NCBI RefSeq assembly: GCF_002999335.1
Contig: NW_020312247.1
Coordinates: 62,001 to 126,000, forward strand
Length of the DNA: 64,000 nucleotides
Direction of reading: 5' to 3'
From: Cyclospora cayetanensis
Taxonomy: Eukaryota; Apicomplexa; Conoidasida; Eucoccidiorida; Eimeriidae
Below the pieces are notes generated by a model. That model was not told the DNA's origin. It was given only the letters and a program-made list of their open reading frames with translations, and made no database searches. Shown piece after piece: positions 13,501 through 24,087 of the stretch. Every line of letters starts with the position of its first letter. Position 1 is the first letter of the stretch. A program made the position numbers and the translations under genes.

Positions 13501-16500
13501 CGCCTGGAGTCTTCGCAGCAGCAACGGCAAGTAACGACGGGGAAAGCTGGACATATCAGGGAATTCATTGCATGCCAGATGAAGCCACAGCTGTCAACGT
13601 CCTGCTGTCTCTTTCAGCGCATCTGAACCGCGCAGGGCAGCCCTCCAGGCATCCCACAGCAGCAGCAACAACAACAACGCCTGCTCGATCAGCGACAATT
13701 GTAGAGTCCAGCCGCAGCAACAACTACGACGTCAAGGCTCCGTGCAAAGCCTCAGAAGCACCTGGAAGCCCACACACTGCACCAGCCTTGTCAGTGGCAC
13801 AGTGTTTCCTAGCGGCTGCTGGTGCGGCTTGCAAAGAAGGCCGCTGTTGCTGTGAACGCAGCTCGGCATGCGGCGAAGGGTGTGGCTGTCTCTGGCAGCA
13901 TGCAGGAGGAGAGGAGTTGCAGCTGTTTTGCTGCTGCTGTTCTACGGTTGCTGCCGACTTCTTCGAGTTGCTGCAGTATCTTGCATGTCAAAGGCACTCG
14001 GTGGCAGATGCGACAAGCCTGCCAGGAAAGGCCGCCTCGAACCAGCAGAGCAGCGCCTTGGCCTTCTTGGCAGCGAAGGGTCTGGTGCTGCTGCCTCAGC
14101 CGGCGACTTGGGGAGTGTGGCAAGGAGAAAATCGAAGCACGGCAGCTTGTGCCGCTCGGGGATGCTGCATTCGCTGGATGCCACCGTCACAGACAGTCTT
14201 TCGGCTGCCAGTGGGAGCGCCTTTAGGAGCTTTTGTCTCGGGGGGGTGGCCCTTGGAGGACTTGTTGCTGCTTCTGCTGCGAGATTCGCCTCGTGCTGAG
14301 GCATCTATTTCCGGGAGGTTAGAGGCTGCGCTTCCCCCAGAGACTTCGTCGCAACAGGAGCAGCGTCTCGCGTTTTTGGAGGCTTTCTTGTTGTTGGATC
14401 TACGTGTTGCCGAGTTTCCCCCTCTAGAAGCCTGCATTGCAGCCCTTGTGTCTGTGGCGCATGAAGCACGCCGGCTGTCTGGGTGTGCGGCATTTGATGA
14501 ATCGTCTTCGTCTACAGCAGCAGCAGGCACAGCAGCAGCAGGTACAGCAGCACCTTCGGGTGAGCTGGTCACTAGCACGCGGCAACGGCAACGCACGTTG
14601 GGGAATCTCGGGAGGAGTTTAAAGTATAGGCGTTTCGAATCCTCAGGAGAGGACAGCCCAAGTCGGCTTGTAGCTTCAAAGGATTCTCCAGCAGGAAATC
14701 GGTTGGCGGGAGCAGGTGCAGGATCTGTGGCAGGAAGGACAGGGTGCACGGGCTCCCAGGATGCGGGAGGCTGCGGCGAGTTTCTCCTGCCGATTGTTGC
14801 TCTGCTGTTGCATGTGGACTCTTGTTGCCGAAAGACAGGCGCAAGTCTCGTGCCTCTGCTGCACGGGCTGTGCGTCATCCCGTGTCTGCGACTGGCCTGT
14901 CTCTCAGCACCGTCCGAGTTCGAGGAGGCTGGTCGCACTCCTGTTGCTGCTGCTGCTGCTGCCGGGTGTGCTGCTCGTGCTCCCCTTCACGTCGTGCAGT
15001 TTGGCCTTCTCCCGGTGGGAACGCCGCTGTGGCTGCGGCTCTCCCCGAGTGACTGCAGACTGTGGGAGTCTTTGCGGGAGGGCGGAGTTGCCTCAGCGGC
15101 TGGTGAGAGTCGCAGAGGAGGGAGGCGGGGGCAGCGGGGCTGGCGAGGAGCGCAGCGTGGCATGGATGTTGACCCTTGGGGATGTGCAGATGCTGCCTCT
15201 GCCTTTTCTGACGCGCCGCATGTGGTGTGGTGTTGCGATGCTTCGTGTGACTGGGAGAAGCTCGTGGCTGCTGCCGCTGCTGCTGACTGCAGTGCAGCTA
15301 GGGGAAGCGAATGCTGTTGTCGTCTGTGTGGGCCTCGCGCGGCGTATCGCATGCGGAGATATCATGGGCTGCAAGGGGGGGCGGCTCGCGTCTCTCAGGC
15401 GTGGCTCGAACTGCTGCAGCAGCGGCTGGGTGCCGAGAGTCTCCATAGTGTCTGCTCCTCGCAGCTTACCGCTGATCCTCCCTTCGAGCTCGGTGAGCGG
15501 GGGAGGGCGTTGAGAGGGCTAGAGGTGAAGTCTCTCTGCATGGCGCTTGACGGGCAGGGCAGCAGCACCGGCTACGGGTTGGTGCTGCACGGGCTGAAGC
15601 AGCGGCTGCTTGCTGTGCTGCTGCCAGCTGTGAGGCGCTTCCTGCTACACCATGACCCTTCGCGGTATGTGGAGCTGCAGAGACAGTGGCTGGCTCGTCA
15701 GAATACTGCCGCGGCAGCGGCAGCGGGAGCACCGGCGCCGGGGAGGCCCTGCTGGCTGCAGCAAGTGCAGCGTCTCTTGATACTGCTCTGCAGGAATCTC
15801 CGCCGTACCATTCGCCACATGCCCTCTGGCGCTGTTGGACGGTGGGATCCCTGCCCAGCGGCACTCCAGTGGGAAGGTTTGCTGGAAGGCGAGGGTGGCG
15901 AGTTGCCTGTCGCCAGCGTTGTTTCCGGTAGCAGCAGCACGTGTGGCAGCGGCAGCAGCAGCAGCCACAGCGTGGACGCGGCATCCGAGAATCGGTGGGA
16001 GACAGACTTTCTGGGGGCAGAGAACGTGCCCCTTCTACTGGCCTGGAACGTGAGCGACGAGGCTCTGGGTAGTGCGCTTGTGGGCCTGGAGGCAGCGGAA
16101 TCTGGCGGCAGTCGCTCACCAAGCAGAGCGCATGCTGCATTTGATGCAGCTTACGTGGACCGCCTACAGGAACTCCTGCTGCCTTCGCTTCCTGGAGAGG
16201 TCTTTGGGGAGTTTTCCCGCCTTTTCTCCCTCACGGGGAAGGTAGACGCCTCGCTCTCCGCCTTTTTGTTGCTGCTGTACGCGAAGGCTCAGCATCGGCT
16301 GCTGCAGTGGTTGCTCCGTCCGCCTTCCTGTGGAATTCTCAACTGGCTAAGGGAGCTTCAGCGGGGCACCAGCGTTCTCGGCTTCAGGCTGTGGACCGTT
16401 GCGGCAGCGTCGATTGTGGGAGCTGCGGTGGAGGATCACCTCGCAGCAGACTGTCTCTGGACGGGGGGGCCGCTTGACACCCTGGAGCTGCAGCAGCAGT

Positions 16501-18607
16501 GTCTTGCAGAGGCAGAAAGGAGGGCTTGGAGTGCCGACAGCAGCAGCGTTGGTGCTGCAGCCGCCTTCGCTGGTGTCGGTGCTGGCAAGACTGCAGACAC
16601 CGCAGTCCTGAACAAACAGGCACTCTTGACGGTGCTGAAGGAGGAAGCACAAGCGGCTGAGAACAAACGGCAGAGCTGCCAGGACGCTAACTTGCAGGAG
16701 TCCCCCCTGTGGCTACTGAGAGATGCCTGGTTTGTCCTTACGGCGACTGACGGTGTCTCCACAGGTGGCAGCGGTGCGGAGCCGTTTGACAAAACAGCGG
16801 AAAGCATGTCGCAGGAAGAAATGCCGCGTAGCGATCAATTGGAGGGCGGGGAAGCTATTGTTGTTGACTCGGTGGACGGCAGAGACGCTTCGCCTGGTGT
16901 TTCGCCGGCTAAAAAAAGGCGCCCTTCAGAGGGAGTTGGTGCTGCACACAGCGAGATCCTTAAAGATGGCGAGGGACAGTTGGCTGCGCGGGAACATAGA
17001 GGAGCCGGCAGCAGCTGCAGCAGCAGCAGTGACTCTAGTGAAAGCGAGACTGAGGAGGAGGCGGTTATGCCCACGGACGCTTTGGGATGGACTGAGGAAG
17101 GGGGGGATCGTGTAGCGAGCTCTCATCTTGCAGACTCTCTCCAAGCAGAGGACGCTTCAAAGGAGCGCTCACGGGAAGAGGCCCTATTTGGAAGCCTTCA
17201 TCCCTTTGGCAAGGCATCAGCGTATGAAGACTCCTGCAGCGTGGACGCGGAGGGAAAACAGGGGCAGTCAAGGCAGGGGAACTTCCAGGAGACTCAAGAG
17301 AAAAACCCCGTGGTGGCTCTTGGGGAGTTTGAAGCACAGGCTATTGACCTCCACCAGCGGTAAGCAAGCAAGAGCAAGGGATTTCCATGAGCGGCGGAAA
17401 GAATTTCAGCGAGATACAAGGCTGCAGCCACAGAAGGCGCAGTTCAAGGCCCACAGATTTGCAGGAGGGGAGGGAAGAGAATACACGCGCAACTTGCGCC
17501 ACCGCAACTTGTCAGCAAAAGAACCTGGAGCGTTGGCTGGCTGTCAGGCCAGAAATCGTTTAGTTGTATTTCCCCACAAGGTGTCCGTATCGATTTGTGT
17601 CTGTATGGATCGCAGGGACAGAGACGCAGCAGAGCCTTTCCTTGCGGGGCCTTCTACCAATACCAGCAAGGCATCTACTATTGCGGCACGGCGAGGAGAA
17701 GCTCTGGTGTACATGTACTTGCAGAGGCAACTGCAGCAGCAGTTGGCTGCTAAGACGGCGCAGGTGGTGTGGCTCAATGAGGAGCAGGAGGGGGGGCAGA
17801 GCTACGACATCCTCATCCAAGTGAGCGCTCCTCGTACACTTTGATCCTTCCTGAACAGGACTTGGCTAGATGTAGCTGGCCAAAATTAGCCATAGCACAA
17901 ACAACGCTTCTTTTAGTATCATCACATGAAAGTTTGGATTTCAAATCTGCTCTGCATAGCGTAGGCCATGTCTCTGTCTGAGGCGAAGAGCTACAAGGAG
18001 TGTCTCAGAGCTCTCTTTAACACGCTAGCACCTGTAGCAGCGTGGCTCGGTTCTACAGCTTCCTTTTATGCGCCAAGCAAATGTAAAGGAGGTTACTTGG
18101 CATCTGTGGCTATTCAACTGATTCCTTTAAAATATATAGAGAATTTATGCGGACTGTTTGCTGCGGCTGCAGGAGTTTCCTCCTGTAGGCTCGACTGCAG
18201 CCCCCCGCACAACCTTCGTGGAGGTGAAGAGCAGCTCAACAGCAGACAAGCGCTATTTTGAGATATCTCATAGAGAGTGGAATCTGGCGCAACAACACGT
18301 AAGGGGCTGGCCTTTTCCGCGCCCTTGGTATCCGTTTGCTAGTGTATGGTCTTCGCTGTGCATACCTTTTTTTAGCGTCTGCCTCTTTTGCAAGGTCGCC
18401 CCTGATAGATTTCGCACTCGTTGAGGACGATGGAATTTCTCATTGCAGCTGTGGTGGCATTCTCTGCATACCCAACACTACTTCCCCTTCGGTGGCGCCC
18501 TTAACTGCACCCAAGGCAACTTTGTCTTGGTTTGTCTGTAGGGAAATAGCTTTCACATATACCGGGTCCTTGACGCGAACTCTAGCAACCCCCAGATTTT
18601 TCGGTAA
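4579..18607 (+). CDS. Giant NO VEIN/sacsin-like protein: GHKL ATPase + DUF3883
   Basis: Model of five exons: 4579-5654, 6167-17359, 17616-17820, 18173-18298, 18542-18607. All four junctions agree in phase and the sum is 4,221 codons plus stop. Exon 1 encodes a disordered N-terminus with a poly-Pro run and ends inside a GTGAGC donor that otherwise looks like a stop. Exon 2 carries the GHKL (HSP90-like) ATPase fold: LQLELLQNADDN (about 9084-9119, near residue 1335) is the N-box and IGKFGVGFKSVF (about 9379-9414) the G1/glycine box, as in plant NO VEIN and sacsin repeats. Many CAG-type runs give poly-Gln, poly-Ala and poly-Ser in between. Exons 3-5 join into a DUF3883 domain (GEALVYMYLQ, VVWLNEEQEGG, then TTFVEVKSSS, YFEISHREW, FHIYRVLDA). 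The order ATPase then C-terminal DUF3883 matches NO VEIN rather than the three-repeat sacsin. ATP binding and a chaperone-like role are inferred from the family; the substrate is unknown. The start ATG follows an in-frame TGA. It is the least certain point of the model together with the exon 1-2 link. Confidence 0.85.
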
Positions 18608-21021
18608 GTTACTTGATGTGTACCCCTTTCTGTGTTGACTCTTAGTTCGGCTTGTTTATACATGTTTCAGGAGGTAAAAATAAGCATACGCTGGGCCTTT
18701 TTGTTTGGTGCTGCGTTCTAGGATTGTCAATCCTTATCTGCAATGGAAGCAAAAGCGCATCGGCTTGTGCATTGCAATTTAGAAAAGATATGATGGATGG
18801 TTTGTTGGGAAAGTTATCCTGCAGTGTCCCTGTTAGAGGGATGCTTCCGTAGCATGGACCTCTGCAGCGCGATGCAGCAAAAGCTTCTCTACACAGAGGA
18901 GGACTGTGACAAGCATCGGATTTTTGATCAGTTTTAGCTTGGGGTTTCGGTAAGTATGTAGTGAGCACCTTCAATGGGGAACTCGCTTCCGTAGACTGGT
19001 GGAAATCCAGCAAGTGTTGGGAGGCGGCGGCCTATGCTGCTGCCAACAAAAGAAATCGTGGGATGTCCTACCTGGCTGACGCTCCAATGAGTTAGGCCGC
19101 TGGTGAAAAGGACTGCTCAAGTACCCGCTTGCAGGTTCTCGGGTTGAATTGAACTTTTTTGGTACAAAATTTTTAGCGCATGCTCCGTTTTGCACTCTGC
19201 TTTACACGGCCGCGTTTTTGGGGAAGCGATGATGCACAGCTACTTTCAGGGCCCCCTCCATACAACAACGCCAACTCTCTGTAGCCGCTGGACTCTCTAG
19301 CGCGTCTCTAACACCGCTGACTGCGGTATTGATCATATCGTAGAGGGCATGCTACTGCTGCGGCTTGTGCGTGCTTAAGGTGGTCATTGTAGTCCAAAAC
19401 GTACAGTAGCGGGCTAAAATACAATCCGGCACTTTCCTCTGCAATAGTTATTCCTAGCTGATATACACTTGAGGATTGATTAATTTGTTTATCAGTTCCT
19501 ATACCTTCTTTAATGCACAGTACTGTTGGCTAGATTCAACAAAATGCAACATTGTGTTGCGCGGGCGGTAGGTGCTGCGTAGTGCAACTGATTGTGATTG
19601 CTCGGAGTGCTTCGAGGGTGCAGATACTCACACCCTAGCTGCGCCTCTCCCATCAGGCTGGTATTATGAGAGCTGAGGCACGTATGAGAAGTATTTCTTC
19701 TGGAAGGACTCGTGATAACTTTCAGGAGGTTTGTATGGGGTCTCGAGTTAAGGTCCTTCCCACGGAGGTCTTGAGTTGAGCGTTACATTTGAAGGAATCT
19801 GCATGGCGTTGTGCCCTAAAAAGTATTTCTTCCTGTTTCTGACTACGTCCTTATGTGGAGAGTGATGACTGTCGATAGTACCTCTCCTTAGAGCGAATCG
19901 TGATTGGCTGTTCCAGAGCTCTACAGGCCGCAACCACTCTTCGCTACATCTTAGAGCTTTCGGATGTGTCAACCTCCTCGTAGTTGCTGAATCCTTCCTC
20001 TTTATGGGAGCGCGACAAAGGTCTCCCAGGAAAGGTGAAGGGTTGAGGCATGTCAGTTGCTAGTGTCTGAGGCTTCCGGATTTATTCGAATGTATGAAAA
20101 GTACAACAAGGCGTGATTCTCTGCAGGGGAATACAGAGACTCCTCGTTCGAGTTGTAATTATTGCAATATTCATCTATCTCATGCCGCATTCTGTACACT
20201 GAGGCCACCGCTTCTTTCCACATTTCTACTAAGGGTACAGCTTAAACACCATGACGCGGCTAGCGAAAAACCCTATACTCATCCACACGACTTCCGACTG
20301 CCAAGTTTGCCTACTTAAAGCATTTAAATCTTCAAGTGCACGATTGTCTTGATTTCCTAGTTTTCACCCTTGAGGCCCTCGGTGGTAGATTGCAGAAGGC
20401 GACCCACTCCAGCGCACCACAGGATGGCCCTGCTTGGGAGGCACATGCTTTGTGGGGCCGCTCCATAAGCGATTTATTAGCATGTACAGGAAATATTTTC
20501 CTTATCAGCGCCAGGATTTGCAGCCAAAGTACGAAACTTTTGCGGAGGTCACCCTGGTCGTCGAGGCCCCTGGCACTACCCGAGCCAGGCAGGGCCTTAC
20601 TGCCCCTCCGCGTCCAGAGGTATCCCTTTTGATGCTTGTCAGCAAAAGAGATGTCGCGTTCGAAGCGTGTAGGCTTTAATAATACCTCCCGTGCATTGGG
20701 AACGTGTGGAAGGTCCCGCTCTTCCAATGGATTCTCTCATGACCCATCCCATTGCAAAAAGAAGCTAAAGGGAAGGCAATATCTAGGGTGCGACTGAATA
20801 CTTCTTGACCCTTCAGACACTGCTATCCTTAAGCATTCGGCCTTGAACAGCTTTATTGGCAGTCTTTCAGACACTGTGCCAAGGCTGTGCTTCTCCTACT
20901 CGTGCGGCACAGGTTCTGCCCATGGAGGGAAAACCCTACTGGAGGGCCTCCTCGTGAAATCGATCGCGTGCTGGTTGATGAGCACTTGACGTCTTGCAGC
21001 GCCTGCGTCACCGGCAAACGG
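18608..21021 (+). other. Spacer between the giant gene and the JmjC gene
   Basis: Contains the 3' end of the giant gene, one copy of the dispersed hairpin repeat near 19.6 kb, and three overlapping frames at 20332-20727 (both strands) without recognisable content. The JmjC frame stays open upstream of its ATG to about 20887, so a 5' exon of that gene could lie here. Confidence 0.45.
19578..19660 (+). repeat. Dispersed hairpin repeat, copy 1
   Basis: The core reads GTGCTTCGAGGGTGCAG followed by ATACTCACACCCTAG, then a CTCTCC tract. The arms GGGTG (19616-19620) and CACCC (19631-19635) can pair around a short loop. The same arrangement recurs at about 29.78, 30.42 and 34.89 kb, with weaker copies at 25.26 and 30.66 kb. 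Confidence 0.5.
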
Positions 21022-24000
21022 ATGCCACCACTCAAAGATGATCCTTTGTGCCCTCGATGCTTCTTTGGTTTGTTCATAAAACCACGCAAGCCATGCCTCT
21101 TACGTCTCATCCCATGCAAGGGTTCTGGCCAGCCGTCTGCCCCACCGTCTTCCGCACTGGCAGACAGCCCGGCCTTAGCACGCTGGAGGGACCTGCAGTA
21201 CCTCAAAAAAGTCGCTGGGGAAGAATCCGTCGACGTGGAGGTTCGGGATCCGCAAGGGTCCCACACCTTTGGTGGGCATTCCCTGTATTGAACTTTGGGG
21301 TTTTGGCCGTATACGTTGCTGATCCTGAGAGCCAGCACCCGTAGCACTACAAAGGGGGGCCGTGCGAGTGTGTGTTGTGTTGCCTGCCGCAGGCATGGGG
21401 CAGTATCAGCAGATGCCCTTCAAGGAAATTATCAAGAGACTTACAGAAGGAGACGCCTCTTTGTACGTCACCACTCAGCGGATTGCTAGCGACAGATATG
21501 GTGCGTTTTCCTCTGCCCTGCGTTGGATACTCGACCGGCAGCTACGAGGGAAAGCGCACGAAGTGCATGTACTAGCTCGCTAGGATGTCTCTCTCTATAC
21601 CTTAGCACAGCGAGGGTACACAATAGGCAGATCATGCTTTGAAGGGGCAGTATAATTGAGCTCGCACTCCTGGATGTAGGCTGATGTCAAGGGCGCAGGA
21701 AACGGCCTGTGCTACCAACGCCTAAGACTGCTCGGGGGCTTCCGTACACCCCACTCCACCCCCTTCGCCCCCTCGGATGCAGATATGGCGTGTTTTTCCC
21801 CACACAAACCTAGTTTTTGATGGGCGGCTGCAGGTCCTAAGGCGCTCTGCGGTCCTCCGCTCTGTGGAGCTTTGTCGTGCGATTTCCCTGTAAATCCGAC
21901 AATTGCAGGGTAAGTTTTCCACGGAAGCCTGATTACAGTGGTGTGTTATCAGCGCGGGGTGCGGGGAGTTAGCTAGAGCTGTTGCCGGTTTCTGTTTGCT
22001 GCTTGTGATTGCGTTTGTGCAGCAACCTAGTGCCCTCCCAGTTCAACATATGGATGGGGCACAGCCGGCATGGCAGCAGCAGCGGCCTCCACCACGATTT
22101 CCATGATAACTTCTACTGTCTTTTAAGGGGTAGGCCCTTTACCGCGCCTTTGCTTGACACAGCGTTGTTGTCGGAATTTCTGAATGCCTTGAGGTAGTTA
22201 GGCCTTGACTCCTTCATTCTGTGGGGCGGTAGGGCGGAAAGAGTTTCGGCTGTACAGCCCTGGCCTCTCTGAGCTCCTGCCGACGCATGGCATGGCGAAG
22301 CCCTCCAATATGCCGAAGCTTCACCCCAACGGACTTATATCCTATTTGAAGGGCATTCGTCAGGACGGTAAGCTCGTGCTGCAGGCTGGGCTTCTAGTGA
22401 AGTCACTGCAGTAAGAAATGCACCTCTGCATCCACTACCCAACATCTAGTGTAGAGAGTCACCACCGCATGCAGCCCACAAGGCCACTTGAGTTCATTCT
22501 GACCACAGCGTCGTTTTCAACAGCACAGGTTCTCCACCACCTTGACGCTGCGTTTTGCCGTGCAGGTGCGCATGAACTAGCCGTCCTCCGGACCCGCCAG
22601 CTCACCCTGGAACAAAAGGCCAGCGATTTGCGCGCACTCCTAAATCAGCGCGAGGGGGCTATGTCTGCAGCTCCGGCGCACTGCAAGAGCTTTCGCGAGC
22701 TAGACAAGGAAGTCAAGGAACTTAATCATATGTTGAGCCAGGTGGAGGCAGAGTAAGGACAACTTTCGTAGCATATCCACGTCGCTGTAATGTGCACGGA
22801 AGATATAGTCTTGCCTCGGCCTCCACAACCATTATTCTTAGAGGCGACTTTGTGGACGGTTGGGTTCTAGGCTTGACGATTGCCTCGAGGCGGCACTTGA
22901 CGCAGTCGCTGACGACACAGATGTGGAGGACGACGAATCCGTGTCGGAAGATAGCGAGCTGATGGAAGTAAGAGCGGAGGGCCACGCGTATTTTTGACTC
23001 CCTATGCCTCTACTTGCTTACTTTTATAGTTTTTTTTCGGAAACCGTGTCGTCCAGCATGGTTATGCACTGCTTCAGGGACGTCTAGTGGGAAAAGGAGC
23101 ATTTCCAGATCATTTTTGTCTTAGAGGGACTCGGAAGGCGGCCGCAAGTAAGCTCCTTCTCCGCACATTTGTGGCTCGCCTGCCGTATCCACTTGTACCC
23201 ATGGTGGTGGAGTCCAGCGGGCTTTTGCGTATACGCAGCTTCGTGGGAGGGGCCTTCAAGTGCCACCAATGCGAGGGAAAGGTTCTGGAGTGTATGGGTG
23301 GAGGAAGGAGATATTCGTAAGTTGTGGCCAATCTTTGCTTAGATGTCTGTGCTCTACATCATTGTGGCTCTTTCTTCTTGCATTACTTCTTCCCAGTTGC
23401 ATATGATTGTCAAATGGCTCTACCCGACGTACTTCAGATTCCAGCCTCCTGATCAAGTGGCCAACTTTATTGCCTCTTTCTCTTCAAGTCTGCTTTAAAA
23501 TCGAATAGCTGGCTCTAGCTTGTTGCATGCATGCAGTCTACCTTCCTGCTAGTTGGTTCCACGAGGTGTTCTCTTACTCAAAGAGCAACAATGGCAAGAC
23601 AGGGGATGCAGATTATGCTGGAGTCTGCGAAGCTAATGTGCACTTGGCACTTAATATTTGGCTGCACCCTCCCGCTTCAGATGGCACGTTTGAAGAGCCT
23701 TATCCCGATAGGTTCTGGGCCCAGCATGCTGCTCCGCAAATCGAAAAACAGAAGGCAGTGTCAGCTATTGCTGGAGCGTTCACCAAACAGACCCCGACTT
23801 CTGATTCACAGCAGCAAGGCAGCACGGTAAACAGCAACAATCCCTTCGCTGGAAGTGGTGTAGAGGACATTCGATGGGGGCAATCTGTGCATATTCCATG
23901 TGCCTCCAGTAAGGCACTGAAAGTAAGCTCCCCGCCACCGCGAGGCTGCAAGAACCCCAAGGCTGGATATTCAGCTTCTGCTTCACGTCTCTCACAGGCC

Positions 24001-24087
24001 CTTGCGAGAATAAGACGCCTTAAGCGGGGTCCTGGGAGAGTGGAGTATAAAAGGCATTTACGGCAATGCTTCGTCAATACAGTGTGA
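21022..24087 (+). CDS. JmjC/cupin-8 domain protein (probable Fe(II)/2-oxoglutarate oxygenase)
   Basis: Ten exons fit: 21022-21271, 21393-21500, 21834-21909, 22023-22129, 22233-22367, 22566-22752, 22871-22967, 23078-23147, 23218-23316, 23537-24087. Phases agree at every junction; exon 9 could also begin at 23239. The product is about 559 aa. The start of the fold shows KPCLLR and RWRDLQYLKKVAGEE. The core is NLVPSQFNIWMGHSRHG, then GLHHDFHDNFYCLLRGRKEF with the iron ligands H168 and D170, and the distal histidine lies in YLPASWFHEVFS (H about 385). The order and spacing match cupin-8/JMJD7-type hydroxylases, acting on a protein or RNA substrate that cannot be read from sequence. A Glu/Lys-rich helix and an acidic stretch (ADDTDVEDDESVSEDSE) are inserted between the two halves. 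The C-terminus is Ser/Pro/Lys-rich. ATG 21022 is the first in frame; an upstream exon is possible. Confidence 0.85.

Noticed and set aside
20332..20727. Overlapping + and - frames of 80-130 codons
   Set aside because: Three frames are open over the same bases with none clearly protein-like; no link in phase to the JmjC gene was found.
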